DNA of 64,000 nucleotides from DASUAO01 sp035763745 (GCA_035763745.1 DASUAO010000023.1:1-64000), one strand, 5' to 3'. Numbered from the stretch's first letter, positions 42,944 to 52,125 are shown. The notes: a model not told the origin generated them from the sequence alone. Numbers and translations are program-made.

Positions 42944-44782
42944 TCACTTGACGGCGGGGACGCGGGCTTCGGCGCGGGAGGGGTCGACGACGACCTTGTA
43001 GAGCGGCACCGGCTCGTCGAGACCCTTCAGGGCGACGGCGCCCATGAACTCGGTCTCGGGTGCGTCGCTGAGACGGTCCTTCATCGACTCGGGGATGACG
43101 ATCTCGCCCTTGCCGGCCTGCCCGCACAGCCGGGACGCGAGGTTCACCGTGTCGCCGACGATGTCGTACTGCCGGCGCTTCCCACCGCCGACGTGCGCAG
43201 CCACGACGTCGCCGGAGTTCATCCCGATCCCGAACGCGATCGGCGGGAGGTGCAGGTCTTCCAGCTCCTCGTCGAGCTCGGTGACACGCCGTTGGATCTC
43301 CATCGCGCACTCCAGCGCGACCTGGGGGTGGTTCTCGACGGGGAGCGGCGCACCCCACACCGCGAACACCTCGTCGCCGATGAACTTCAGCACGGTGCCA
43401 CCGCTCTCGAGGATCACCTGCGTCGTCAGCTCGTAGAAGCTGTTCAGCATCTTCCGGACCCCGGCCGGCTCCAGCGTCGCCGACATCGACGTGAACCCAC
43501 GGAGGTCGCAGAAGAGGCAGCTGGTGTCGAGCCGCTCACCCGACATGTGCTCCTCGAGGTGGCCCGACTCCTCGAGCTGGCGGGCGACCTCCTCGGGGAC
43601 GTACTGCGCGAACAGCGACGAGACCCGTCGCCGCTTGCGGGTCTCGGTCGCGTACCGGACGGCGAGCGCGAGGACGAACGACGCAGCCATCGCCGCGAGC
43701 GCGTAGACGACGTTCAGGATCTGCCCGGCGTCGAAGCGGACGAACGCGAAGAGCAGGAAGCCCACGGCGAGGAGGAAAGTGAGGATCGCCGAGAGCCACA
43801 CCGGGAAGAACAGGACGAAGAACGCCACCAGCGCAGCGACCAGCGCGACCCAGAGCGCCGTCGTCAGCGTGCTCGCTTCCGACAGGTACGACGACGTCAG
43901 CATCGTGTTCAAGGCGTTTGCGTGGATCAGCACGCCCGGGAACGTGTTCGACTTGTCGACCGGGACCGGGAAGGTGTCCTTGAGGGTCGGGTCGGTTGCG
44001 CCGACGAACACGATCTTGCTCCGCAGCCGCTCGGGCGAGATCGTGCCGTCGACCACGTCGATCGCCGAGATCACCCGCTTGTCCTTGCCGGGTGCCAGTC
44101 CGGCGGCCCAGTTCAGCCGGAGCGCGTGGCGACCCTCGGTGGGGATGAACCGACCGGCGACCTGGAGTCCGTCGGGTCGGATGATGAGCGGCCCCTCCTC
44201 GCCGGCCAGCGCGCGCAGCACGGCGACCGAGAACGCCGGGATCGGCGTCCCCTGCTGGTCGACGACCAGCGGTAACGAGCGCACCACGCCGTCGGCGCGG
44301 TCGGCCTTCACCTCGGTGACCCCGAGCGACACGCTCGGTTGGTCGGCGAGGAGAGGGACGGGAGGCTCGAACGTCGTCACGTCGAAGAGGGTCGGATCGT
44401 TCGATGAGGGGGTGCTCTCGGCGATCGCGGCCAGCACGACGCTCGGCAGGTCGGCGAGGGCCGTGGCGAGCTCGTCGTCGAACTCACGGGCCGGAGAGAA
44501 GAGGACGTCCCACACCGCCACCCGCACTCCGGCGGCGGCGAACTGCCGGGCGAGCTGCGCGTGGACGCTGCGTGGGGGGAGTGCGCCGTACCGACGCACG
44601 AATGCGTCGTCCATGCCCACGACCACGATCTCGGGGCTGGTCTTCGCCGAAGGGAAGAGGGCGTCCGAGGCTCGACGCTGGAACCCGGAGAATGCGTCGG
44701 CGCCCGATGCGACCACCGCGGCGGCGGTCACGACGACCGTGATCAGCGCGATCGACACGAGCCGCCGCAGGTACTTGCTCAT
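42944..44782 (-). CDS. CHASE2 domain-containing class III adenylate/guanylate cyclase
   Basis: A 612-residue membrane cyclase. A first helix (about 8-28) is followed by an extracellular CHASE2 sensor domain (about 35-300, with DDAFVRRYGALPPRSVHAQL and KIVFVGATDPTLKDTF), three transmembrane helices (about 310-385) and a cytoplasmic cyclase domain (about 410-600). Metal-binding Asp residues are in CLFCDLRGFTSMS and FIGDEVFAVWG; YDIVGDTVNLASRL carries the substrate-specificity and transition-state Asn/Arg residues. All catalytic positions look intact. It would convert an external signal into cAMP or cGMP. Confidence 0.92.
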   Translation of the reverse strand: MSKYLRRLVSIALITVVVTAAAVVASGADAFSGFQRRASDALFPSAKTSPEIVVVGMDDAFVRRYGALPPRSVHAQLARQFAAAGVRVAVWDVLFSPAREFDDELATALADLPSVVLAAIAESTPSSNDPTLFDVTTFEPPVPLLADQPSVSLGVTEVKADRADGVVRSLPLVVDQQGTPIPAFSVAVLRALAGEEGPLIIRPDGLQVAGRFIPTEGRHALRLNWAAGLAPGKDKRVISAIDVVDGTISPERLRSKIVFVGATDPTLKDTFPVPVDKSNTFPGVLIHANALNTMLTSSYLSEASTLTTALWVALVAALVAFFVLFFPVWLSAILTFLLAVGFLLFAFVRFDAGQILNVVYALAAMAASFVLALAVRYATETRKRRRVSSLFAQYVPEEVARQLEESGHLEEHMSGERLDTSCLFCDLRGFTSMSATLEPAGVRKMLNSFYELTTQVILESGGTVLKFIGDEVFAVWGAPLPVENHPQVALECAMEIQRRVTELDEELEDLHLPPIAFGIGMNSGDVVAAHVGGGKRRQYDIVGDTVNLASRLCGQAGKGEIVIPESMKDRLSDAPETEFMGAVALKGLDEPVPLYKVVVDPSRAEARVPAVK

Positions 44783-44813
44783 GATCGCTGCTCCGCATGC
44801 ACCGGGAGCGAGG

Positions 44814-46517
44814 TTAGGCGGGCGTGGGCCGCTCGGATCGGAGGGGCTCCTGGCCCACGAGCGCGCGTGCGGCCCGGATCGCGAGCGCCACGATGGTGAG
44901 CGTCGGGCCGTAGCCGGTGCTCGTCGGGAACACCGACGAGTCGGCCACCATCACGTTCTCGACGTCGTGGAGGCGTTGCCAGCGGTCGCACACGCTGGTG
45001 CGGGGATCGTTGCCCATGCGGGCGGTCCCCATCACGTGGCGGGACTGCGGGGTCGGGTCGGGGTTCCGCCCCCCGGGTCCCTCGACGGGCGGTGAGGTCA
45101 CCCAGAAGGTCGTCTCGGCACCGGCCGCCCGCATGACCGCCTCGAGGCGCGGGGCCCAGTGCTCGGCGCAGGCGACCTCGTGGCGGTGGGGACGGTAGGT
45201 CGCCCGGCCCGATGGGTAGCCCCAGACGTCGGTGACGTGCGGGTCGAGGTCGACGCGGTTCGTGATCTGGGGCAGGTCCTCGCCCTGCATGGTGAACGCG
45301 GCCATCCGGTCGCGCATGGGCGAGGCGAGCATGCCCCGAGTGTGTCCCTCGCCCATCGGGAGGTGGACCGCCTCCATGATCGGGTGGGCGGCGCCTCCGT
45401 GCTCCACGATCCCGCCCCGGAAGTAGGGGAGACCGGCATCGCGAGCGGCGGCGATCGCGACGTCGTCGAGGAGCATCGGGTCGTCCATGAGGTGGGTGAC
45501 GGCCCGCCCGCGGTGCGCGTGCAGGCGGAACCCGAAGATGCCGAGCGCCAGCGTCTGGAAGTGGTACATGAGGTAGCGCCCGACGACGTCGGGGTTTCCC
45601 ATCTCCGAGCGCAGCAGCAGGCGCGGCGTCTCGAACGCGCCGGCGCCGAGCACGACGTGCTCGGCGGTCACGTCGTGCTGTTCCCCGTGCGCGTCGAGGT
45701 AGCGGACGCCCGTCGCACGCCGTCCGCCGGGTTCGCGCACGATCTCGGTCACGTAGGACTCCGGGCGGATCTCGCAGCGACCGGTCGCGAGGGCGTGGCG
45801 CAGCGGTGCGACGGGGTCGCCCTTCGCTTCGATCGGACAGCCGTAGAACGCGCAGAAGCCACAGTTGTTGCAGGCGGGACGGCCGTCGTACTCGACGCTG
45901 TTGACGCCGGTCGGGGCCCGGTACGGGTGGTACCCGAGGTCGGCGGCTGCCTGCGACGTGAGGACCGCGCAGAACATGTCGGGACCGGGCGGCATCGGGT
46001 ACGGCTCGGACCGCCACGCGGCGAACGGGTTGGCGCGCGCGTCGCCGGCTACGCCGACGAGCCGTTCCGCCTCCGAGTAGTACGGCTCGAGCTCGTCGTA
46101 GTCGAGGGGCCAGTCGACGATGTCGGCGCCCTCGATCGGCCCGAGCTCCGAGCGCGCGCGGAAGTCCACCTCGCGGAAGCGGGGGAGCTTCCCGTCGGCG
46201 TGGAAGCCGCCGCCCCCGACGGTCGAGGGGAGGTTGTTCACCTCGCCGGTGAGCAGCCGGTCGCCGTCGGCCTCCGAATGGCGGAAGGTGCGCGGCTCGA
46301 GCCAGGGATCGGGGCCGAGGAAGTGGCGGGACGTGAACTTGATCTCGTCGTTGCTCACCTCGCCGAGCGGCCCGAAGGGGGCGTCGAGCGACAGCAGGTG
46401 GTTGCGCCCCTTCTCGAGCATGATCACGGACTTGCCCGCCGCAGTGAGCACCTCGGCGACCGTCGCACCCGCCGGGCCGCTCCCGACGATCACGGTGTCG
46501 CAGTCGCGCTCAGGCAC
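44814..46517 (-). CDS. GMC family FAD-dependent oxidoreductase
   Basis: A 567-residue flavoprotein of the glucose-methanol-choline family. The FAD fold starts TVIVGSGPAGATVAEVL; further marks are STVGGGGFHADG, the C-terminal GTARMGNDPRTSVCD and GYGPTLTIVALA. It contains a CNNCGFCAFYGC cluster typical of gluconate-dehydrogenase-like GMC members, perhaps metal-binding. GTG 46517 overlaps the small-subunit gene by 8 bp. With that subunit it probably forms a membrane- or cytochrome-linked dehydrogenase; the substrate may be a sugar acid, alcohol or sterol. Confidence 0.88.
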   Translation of the reverse strand: MPERDCDTVIVGSGPAGATVAEVLTAAGKSVIMLEKGRNHLLSLDAPFGPLGEVSNDEIKFTSRHFLGPDPWLEPRTFRHSEADGDRLLTGEVNNLPSTVGGGGFHADGKLPRFREVDFRARSELGPIEGADIVDWPLDYDELEPYYSEAERLVGVAGDARANPFAAWRSEPYPMPPGPDMFCAVLTSQAAADLGYHPYRAPTGVNSVEYDGRPACNNCGFCAFYGCPIEAKGDPVAPLRHALATGRCEIRPESYVTEIVREPGGRRATGVRYLDAHGEQHDVTAEHVVLGAGAFETPRLLLRSEMGNPDVVGRYLMYHFQTLALGIFGFRLHAHRGRAVTHLMDDPMLLDDVAIAAARDAGLPYFRGGIVEHGGAAHPIMEAVHLPMGEGHTRGMLASPMRDRMAAFTMQGEDLPQITNRVDLDPHVTDVWGYPSGRATYRPHRHEVACAEHWAPRLEAVMRAAGAETTFWVTSPPVEGPGGRNPDPTPQSRHVMGTARMGNDPRTSVCDRWQRLHDVENVMVADSSVFPTSTGYGPTLTIVALAIRAARALVGQEPLRSERPTPA

Positions 46518-47091
46518 GGCCCGTGACCTCCTCGTCGGTGTAGCCGCGGGGTTGCACGTCGCCCTCGTAGCGGATCGCCCGCCACGCCGCGAGGCCCCGG
46601 TTGCCCCCGTACTCGGGGGCGCCGTAGGCGCCCTCGCAGGCGTGCGGATGGAGGACACCCAGGAGCTCGGGCTGCTCGCGCAGGCGTCGGAGGCGCTCGC
46701 CGGGCTCGCAGTCGACGAAGTCGTCGCCGAGCGCGGCGAGGCCCTCCCGGTAGATCTCCTGCCACCCGCGGGTCGGGCCGTTGCGCTCACGCTCGGCGAT
46801 CCCGAGCGAGCCCTCGATGCGGGTCCGCCACGCGAGCTCCTCGTGCCGTCCGAGGGGGAGGAAGGTGTCGAAGCCCGGGGCGCCGCCGTGGCGGCCCGAC
46901 ACGGGACCACCGGCGAAGATCCGGGGCGGGTCGTGGTCGAAGGCGCTCAGCAGCCCGTCGACGTAGTCGGCGACCCCGAGCGCGGCACCGCCCGGGTGGT
47001 CTTCGAGAGGTGGGATGAGCGCGTCGGCGGCGGCCTCGACGGCGGCGTGCTCCCCTTCGGTGAGGAACGCGTCCCCCATCGCGTCTCCCAT
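46510..47091 (-). CDS. Gluconate 2-dehydrogenase subunit 3-like small subunit
   Basis: A 193-residue protein with the pattern of the gluconate 2-dehydrogenase subunit 3 family: FLTEGEHAAVEAAADALIPP at the N-terminus, DYVDGLLSAFD in the middle, and HACEGAYGAPEYGGNRGLAAW with a glycine-rich end. No Tat signal is visible, unlike many family members. Either ATG 47091 or ATG 47079 (preceded by GGGAG) may be used. It forms an operon with the GMC subunit and is divergent from an acyl-CoA ligase across a shared operator. Confidence 0.82.
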   Translation of the reverse strand: MGDAMGDAFLTEGEHAAVEAAADALIPPLEDHPGGAALGVADYVDGLLSAFDHDPPRIFAGGPVSGRHGGAPGFDTFLPLGRHEELAWRTRIEGSLGIAERERNGPTRGWQEIYREGLAALGDDFVDCEPGERLRRLREQPELLGVLHPHACEGAYGAPEYGGNRGLAAWRAIRYEGDVQPRGYTDEEVTGRA

Positions 47092-47164
47092 CGAGTTCGT
47101 CGGCCTGTTCGTCGCGGCGTTCGTCGAGGCGTACCCGGGTCGGGCGCACGGGACAGGCGCGTAC

Positions 47165-47194
47165 CTGACGCCCGTGTCAGCGGCATCGTAACCT
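47165..47194 (+). promoter_or_regulatory. Operator CTGAC-N6-GTCAG and -10 box of the acyl-CoA ligase
   Basis: CTGACGCCCGTGTCAG (47165-47180) is identical over 16 bp to the fadD operator. A TAACCT -10 box follows at 47189-47194. The operator therefore covers the -35 zone here, whereas in fadD it covers the start site. The divergent GMC operon begins at 47091 and may also be affected. Confidence 0.62.
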
Positions 47195-47223
47195 GGCGGC
47201 CTTTCCCGGACGAGAGGTTACGC

Positions 47224-48780
47224 ATGGCCGATGAGCAGAGCGCCCCGGTCCGTGGCATCAGCGCGTGGGCTCGGACGGAGCCGGACCGCCCCGCGATGCT
47301 GCTCGACGACGAGGTGCGGACGTTCGGGGAGCTCGAGGCGCGGGCGGGAGCGCTCGCTGGCGCGCTGTCCGAGCGAAGCGTCGGGGCCGACGGCCGGGTC
47401 GCGATCATGCTCCCCAACGGGTTCGAGTTCTTCGAGACCTGGGCCGCCGCGACGAAGCTCGGCGCGTCGGTGGTGCTCGTCAACTGGCACCTGAAGACCG
47501 ACGAGCTCGCCTACATCCTGGGCGATTCGGGCGCGGAGGTGCTCGTCGCCCACGCCGAGCTGGCCGAGCACTTCGGACCCGCGCTCGCGGTCACGCCCGG
47601 CTGCTCGCTCCTCGTGGTGGGTGGCGATCCCCAGCCCGGGCTTGGGGAGGGGTTCGAGCGCGCCGTCGCCGCCGCCTCCGACCACGCGGTGGCGACCGAC
47701 GTCGGCGGACTCGCATCGCCGATCTTCTACACCTCGGGCACGACGGGGCGACCCAAGGGCGTCGTCCACGGGATCTCCGATCCCGACGCCGCGGCGCGCA
47801 ACATGGAGGGACAGGTCGCGCTCTGGGGTTGGACGGCCGACGACCGGTACATCCTCTCGGGGCCCGCGTACCACGGTGGCCCGGGTGGCTGGGCCATGGC
47901 CGCGCTGTACGTCGGCGCGCCGATGGTGGTGCTCCCGGCGTTCGACGCCCGCGAGTGGCTGCGCCTCGTGGACCGGCACCGTGTCACCTGCAGCTTCATG
48001 GTGCCGTCGCACTTCATCCGGATCCTCGAGGTCCCCGAGGTCGAGCGTGCGACCGTGGACCTCACCAGCCTGCGGATCATCGTGCACGCCGGTGCGCCCT
48101 GCCCGGTCGACGTGAAGCACCGGATCATCGACGCGCTCGCCCCGTGCGAGATCGCCGAGCTCTACGGTATGAGCGAAGGTGGCGCGACGCGCATCTCGAT
48201 GGAGGAGTGGCTGGCGCGACCGGGGAGTGTGGGGACCCCGTGGCCCGGGGTGGAGGTGCGGATCCTCGACGAGTCGGGCGCCGAGCTGCCGACCGGTGCC
48301 ACGGGGATGATCTACGTCCGCCCGCCCGGAGGGATGCGCTTCCAGTACCACGACGACCCCGACAAGACCGCGGACGCCTGGCGCGACGACGCGTTCACGG
48401 TGGGCGACGTCGGGCACCTCGACGACGAGGGCTATCTGTTCCTCACGGATCGGTCCGCCGACCTCGTGATCAGCGGTGGGGTGAACATCTACCCGCGGGA
48501 GATCGAGGAGGTGCTGCACGCCCATCCCGAGGTCGTCGACTGCGCAGTGTTCGGCGTCCCGGACGAGCGGCTGGGCGAGCGGCTGCACGCGGTCGTGGAA
48601 ACGCGCACGGCGGTCGCCGACGACGCACTCGCGGAGCACTGCCGTGCCCATCTCGCCGACTACAAGGTCCCCAAGAGCTTCGAGCTCGTGGACGAGCTCC
48701 CGCGTCAGCCGAACGGGAAGGTGCTCAAGCGCGTGCTGCGCGAGCCGTACTGGGAGGGTCGCGCCAGCCGCATCATCTGA
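47224..48780 (+). CDS. AMP-dependent acyl-CoA synthetase (FadD-like)
   Basis: A 518-residue ANL-superfamily ligase. Motifs are FYTSGTTGRPKGVVHG (P-loop), AELYGMSEGGA, VGDVGHLDDEGYL, and NGKVLKRVLRE with the catalytic lysine. The order and spacing match steroid or short acyl side-chain ligases as well as general FadD proteins. ATG 47224 follows GAGAGG with suitable spacing. It faces the acyl-CoA dehydrogenase operon and probably supplies its substrate. Confidence 0.88.
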   Translation: MADEQSAPVRGISAWARTEPDRPAMLLDDEVRTFGELEARAGALAGALSERSVGADGRVAIMLPNGFEFFETWAAATKLGASVVLVNWHLKTDELAYILGDSGAEVLVAHAELAEHFGPALAVTPGCSLLVVGGDPQPGLGEGFERAVAAASDHAVATDVGGLASPIFYTSGTTGRPKGVVHGISDPDAAARNMEGQVALWGWTADDRYILSGPAYHGGPGGWAMAALYVGAPMVVLPAFDAREWLRLVDRHRVTCSFMVPSHFIRILEVPEVERATVDLTSLRIIVHAGAPCPVDVKHRIIDALAPCEIAELYGMSEGGATRISMEEWLARPGSVGTPWPGVEVRILDESGAELPTGATGMIYVRPPGGMRFQYHDDPDKTADAWRDDAFTVGDVGHLDDEGYLFLTDRSADLVISGGVNIYPREIEEVLHAHPEVVDCAVFGVPDERLGERLHAVVETRTAVADDALAEHCRAHLADYKVPKSFELVDELPRQPNGKVLKRVLREPYWEGRASRII

Positions 48781-48782
48781 CC

Positions 48783-48824
48783 CGGGCGCGTGACCGGGCG
48801 CGGTGACCGGGCGCGGTGACCGGG
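48783..48824. repeat. 12-13-bp tandem repeat between convergent genes
   Basis: CGGGCGCGTGAC (48783-48794) is followed by two copies of CGGGCGCGGTGAC (48795-48807, 48808-48820) and a truncated CGGGT. These fill the 44-bp gap between the ligase and the converging acyl-CoA dehydrogenase. No long stem is formed, so terminator function is uncertain. Confidence 0.85.
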
Positions 48825-49829
48825 TCAGTCGAAGAGGAGCTCGGCGAGGCGGTCGTGGTGCCAGGTGGTGGTGCCGAGCCAGTGCTCGGAGCCGTAGGTG
48901 TGGCGCGTGAACAGGTGGAGGTCGTGCTCCCACGTGTACCCGATGCCCCCGTGCACCTGCTGGGCATCCTTGGCGGCTCTCGTCGCGGCACTCCCGGCAG
49001 CCGCCTTGGCGACGTGCGCGGCCCGGACCTGGTCGGCGTCGTCGGCGTCGACGGCCAACGCCGCGTACTGCACCGCCGCGACCGCCCGCTCCACGCCGAG
49101 CGAGCACTCGGCGAGGCGGTGCTGGATGGCCTGGAACGACCCGATAGGGACGTCGAACTGGATGCGCTCCTTGGCGTACGCGAGCGACATGTCGAACGAC
49201 CGGCGCGCGGTCCCGACGAGCTCGGCCGCCGCAGCGACCGTCGCCCGGACGAGGGCCGCGTCGATCGCGGCGGCATCGACCGGTGTCGCATCGGCCGAGT
49301 GCGCTCCGACTTCGAACATTCGCCGGGAGAAGTCGATGGTCCCGACCCGCCGGAGGTCGGCATCGCCCGGTGCGAGGACCCGCACCTCGGCCTGGGATCC
49401 CGAGCCCCCGTCGACGACCACGATCCAGTCGACGCGGTCGGCCTCGGCGACGAACGTCTTCACCGGCTCGGTGTTGGTCCGCCAGGTCCCGTCGGCACCC
49501 GCCAGCGCCAGGGTCGCGCTCGTCGTCCCCTCCACCACCGACTGGAGGCGTTCGTCGCCGGCGGCCGCGAGGACGGGCCCGGCGAGCGCGACGGTCGGGA
49601 AGAACACTCCGGGAGCCGCGACGTAGCCGAGCTCCTCGAGGAACAGGCAGAGGTCGGCGCAGGGGCCTCCCGCGAGGGCGGCGAAGTCGCGGAGGCGCTC
49701 CCAGAGGGGGTCCGCGGCCGCGGGATCGTCGATGTGGGCGCGGAGGAGCGTCGTGGGGCACTCCTTCGCGAGCATCGTGCGCGCGGTGTCGCGCAGGAGC
49801 TGCTGGTCGTCGGAGAGCGAGAAGTTCAC
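48825..49829 (-). CDS. Acyl-CoA dehydrogenase, small heteromer-type subunit
   Basis: A 334-residue acyl-CoA dehydrogenase-fold protein, short for the family (usually 380-400). The N-terminus MNFSLSDDQQLLRDTAR and the C-terminal FQAIQHRLAECSLGVERA, ending KDAQQVHGGIGYTWEHDLHL, are typical; the mid-domain FAD motifs are weakened. GTG 49829 starts 10 nt after the stop of the larger dehydrogenase gene. Adjacent unequal pairs such as FadE28-FadE29 form alpha2beta2 enzymes in actinobacterial steroid side-chain degradation, which I infer here. Confidence 0.86.
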   Translation of the reverse strand: MNFSLSDDQQLLRDTARTMLAKECPTTLLRAHIDDPAAADPLWERLRDFAALAGGPCADLCLFLEELGYVAAPGVFFPTVALAGPVLAAAGDERLQSVVEGTTSATLALAGADGTWRTNTEPVKTFVAEADRVDWIVVVDGGSGSQAEVRVLAPGDADLRRVGTIDFSRRMFEVGAHSADATPVDAAAIDAALVRATVAAAAELVGTARRSFDMSLAYAKERIQFDVPIGSFQAIQHRLAECSLGVERAVAAVQYAALAVDADDADQVRAAHVAKAAAGSAATRAAKDAQQVHGGIGYTWEHDLHLFTRHTYGSEHWLGTTTWHHDRLAELLFD

Positions 49830-49839
49830 GAGGGCCTGC

Positions 49840-51024
49840 TCACGATCGGGGGAGCCCGAGGACCCGTTGGGCGATGATGTTGCGCTGGATCTCCGACGAC
49901 CCGCCGGCGACGGTGTTCGCGAAGCTGAGGAAGAACATGTCGACCCAGCGGCCCTGCTCCTCGCCCCGTTCCGAGTCGCGCACGACGCCGTACGCCCCCT
50001 GGAGCTCCATCCCCAGCTCGTACGTCGCCTTGCCGAGCTCGGACGTCGCCATCTTCATGTACGAGTGCTCGGGTGCCGACGACCCCTGGGCGAAGCTCGC
50101 GAAGCCCTTGTAGCCGAGCGCGCGCAGCGACGCCGCCTGCTCGTACATCGTCGCGATCCGTCGACGGATGCCGGCGTCCTCGCCGAGGCCTCGTCGACGG
50201 GCGAGGTCGACCAGGAGGTCGACGGTGGACTCGAGGCGCGAGACTCCCTCCACCCACAGGCCGGCGCGCTCGTGCGCGAGCGAGCCCTGGGTGATGCGCC
50301 ACCCGCCGTTGAGCTCACCGACCAGGTTCTCGACCGGGACCTCGACGTCGGTGAAGAACACTTCGGCGAAATGCGCAGCACCGGTGAGGTGACGCAGAGG
50401 CCGCACCTCGATCCCGGGAGTGTCCATGTCGACGATCAGCAGGCTGATCCCCTTGTGCTTCGGCACATCGGGGTCGGTGCGCACGTACACCATGCACTTC
50501 TGGGAGACGGTCGCGTACGACGTCCAGACCTTCTGTCCGTTCACGACGAAGCGGTCGCCGTCGAGCACCGCCCGCGTCTGCAGGCCGGCGAGGTCCGAGC
50601 CGGCGTTCGGCTCGCTCATGCCGATGCACCAGATCGTGTCACCGCGGATCGCGGCCGGTACGAGCGCCCGTTGCTCGTCGTTGCCGAACTCGAGCAGGCT
50701 CGGGGCGACGATCGCGTATCCGGGGAAGTGCAGCGAGCGGGGGATGCGCCGCCGCGCCATCTCCTCGAGGTAGATGAGCGTCTGCACCGGCGTGGCATTG
50801 CGTCCGCCGTGCTCGGGCGGGTAGCCGGGGATCATCCACCCGTGGTCGAACAGCGTGGCCTGCCACTCACGTGACCACTCGGGGACGATCTCGGAGCCGG
50901 CGTCGCTCGAGCCGTGCTCCATCATGTCGTTCCCGGCGAGCGCCTCCGCCGGCGCGTGCGCATCCAGGAACGCGACGAGGTCGTCGCGGAACGCGACTTC
51001 GTCCGGTCCCCACCCCAGCTGCAT
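49840..51024 (-). CDS. Acyl-CoA dehydrogenase, large heteromer-type subunit
   Basis: A 394-residue acyl-CoA dehydrogenase with full FAD-binding motifs: GMSEPNAGSDLAGL, NGQKVWTSYATVS and the C-terminal NTVAGGSSEIQRNIIAQRVLGLP. It precedes the smaller dehydrogenase by 10 nt and follows the SDR gene by 23 nt, all on one transcript. Pairing of the two would give a heteromeric enzyme that desaturates a bulky acyl-CoA. Confidence 0.9.
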   Translation of the reverse strand: MQLGWGPDEVAFRDDLVAFLDAHAPAEALAGNDMMEHGSSDAGSEIVPEWSREWQATLFDHGWMIPGYPPEHGGRNATPVQTLIYLEEMARRRIPRSLHFPGYAIVAPSLLEFGNDEQRALVPAAIRGDTIWCIGMSEPNAGSDLAGLQTRAVLDGDRFVVNGQKVWTSYATVSQKCMVYVRTDPDVPKHKGISLLIVDMDTPGIEVRPLRHLTGAAHFAEVFFTDVEVPVENLVGELNGGWRITQGSLAHERAGLWVEGVSRLESTVDLLVDLARRRGLGEDAGIRRRIATMYEQAASLRALGYKGFASFAQGSSAPEHSYMKMATSELGKATYELGMELQGAYGVVRDSERGEEQGRWVDMFFLSFANTVAGGSSEIQRNIIAQRVLGLPRS

Positions 51025-51047
51025 ACCTCAGCTCCCGAGTCGCACGA

Positions 51048-51959
51048 TCAGCCCTCGAACTGGAGGAGGAACGGCGGGACGCCGGGGTCGGTCTTGGCGA
51101 AGAGCGCGTCGCGCCCCGCGGCGATGGACTCGATCGTCCAAGCGTCGTCGCTCGTGATCTGGGTGACCGGGCGCCAGCCCTGCACGATCTGGGCGACGCC
51201 ACCCTGGATCTTCACGACCTGGCCGGTCACACCGTCGGACAGGTCCGACGCGAGCCAGCCGACCGCGGCGGCCACGTTCGCGGGGTCGAGCTTGGCCTTC
51301 ATCTCCTCGTCGGCGGCGCCCCCCATCAGGTCCTCGGTGAGGCGGGTGAGCGCGACCGGCGCGATCGCGTTCGCCCGGACGCCGAACCGCTCGAGCTCGC
51401 GGGCGAGCACGATCGTGAGCGCGGCGATACCAGCCTTCGCGGCGGCGTAATTGGCCTGCCCGGCGTTGCCGTAGAGGCCGGACTCCGAAGCGGTGTTCAC
51501 GATCTTCGCGTTCACGGACTCTCCGGTGTCCTTGGACTTCTGGCGCCAGTAGGCACCGGCGAAGTGCGACGGGGCGAAGTGGCCCTTGAGGTGCACCTTG
51601 ATGACCGCGTCCCACTCGTCCTCGGTCATGTTGAAGCTCATCTTGTCCCGGAGGATCCCGGCGTTGTTCACGAGGACGTCGAGACCGCCGAAGGTCTCCA
51701 CTGCCTGGTTGACCAGGTTCTCCGCACCAGCCCAGCTCGAGATGTCGTCGGTGTTGGCCGCGGCCTTGCCCCCGGCGGAGGTGATCTCGTCGACGACCTC
51801 CTGGGCCGGCCCGGCGTCGGTGCCTTCCCCGGATCGGGCGCCCCCGAGGTCGTTCACGACGATGGCCGCGCCCTCGCGGGCGAGCAGCAGTGCCTCTTCG
51901 CGACCGATCCCGCGACCGGCTCCGGTGACGATCGCGACCTTGCCGTCGAACTGACCCAT
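51048..51959 (-). CDS. SDR dehydrogenase, Hsd4A/MFE-2-like
   Basis: A 303-residue short-chain dehydrogenase with TGAGRGIG, NNAG and the catalytic set in TASESGLYGNAGQANYAAAK. Length and C-terminal tail resemble the other MFE-2-like SDR in this window (9898-10803) and actinobacterial Hsd4A, which oxidises 3-hydroxyacyl-CoA and 17-hydroxysteroid substrates. ATG 51959 has a GGAG-rich site upstream. It heads the operon with the two acyl-CoA dehydrogenases, under the operator at 52021-52036. Confidence 0.87.
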   Translation of the reverse strand: MGQFDGKVAIVTGAGRGIGREEALLLAREGAAIVVNDLGGARSGEGTDAGPAQEVVDEITSAGGKAAANTDDISSWAGAENLVNQAVETFGGLDVLVNNAGILRDKMSFNMTEDEWDAVIKVHLKGHFAPSHFAGAYWRQKSKDTGESVNAKIVNTASESGLYGNAGQANYAAAKAGIAALTIVLARELERFGVRANAIAPVALTRLTEDLMGGAADEEMKAKLDPANVAAAVGWLASDLSDGVTGQVVKIQGGVAQIVQGWRPVTQITSDDAWTIESIAAGRDALFAKTDPGVPPFLLQFEG

Positions 51960-52020
51960 CCCGCTCCGCTCCTCCTCGACGTGATCCTCGACTCCGTCGA
52001 GGGGGTGCGTCGACTGATGC

Positions 52021-52042
52021 CTGACGTGGACGTCAGACACTA
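52021..52042 (-). promoter_or_regulatory. Operator CTGAC-N6-GTCAG and -10 box of the SDR-dehydrogenase operon
   Basis: CTGACGTGGACGTCAG (52021-52036) carries the TGAC-N6-GTCA core. On the minus strand TAGTGT (52042-52037) is a TANNNT -10 box directly before it, so the operator spans the expected start of transcription. This is the same geometry as at 8694-8716. Confidence 0.62.
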
Positions 52043-52125
52043 CCGGCGGCCCCGGCCCCCCGAGCAAGTGGCGCCGGCGGTCCGTCCTGGCCACCGAGCG
52101 TCACGTGCTCCGTGGGCAGCGGGGC

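Noticed and set aside
39376..42951. 1,191-codon open frame antisense to the giant surface protein
   Set aside because: Arg/Gly/Ala-rich low-complexity translation without domains; typical shadow frame in high-GC DNA opposite a real gene.
48783..48824. Terminator between convergent genes
   Set aside because: The region is a direct tandem repeat and does not form a convincing stem-loop.
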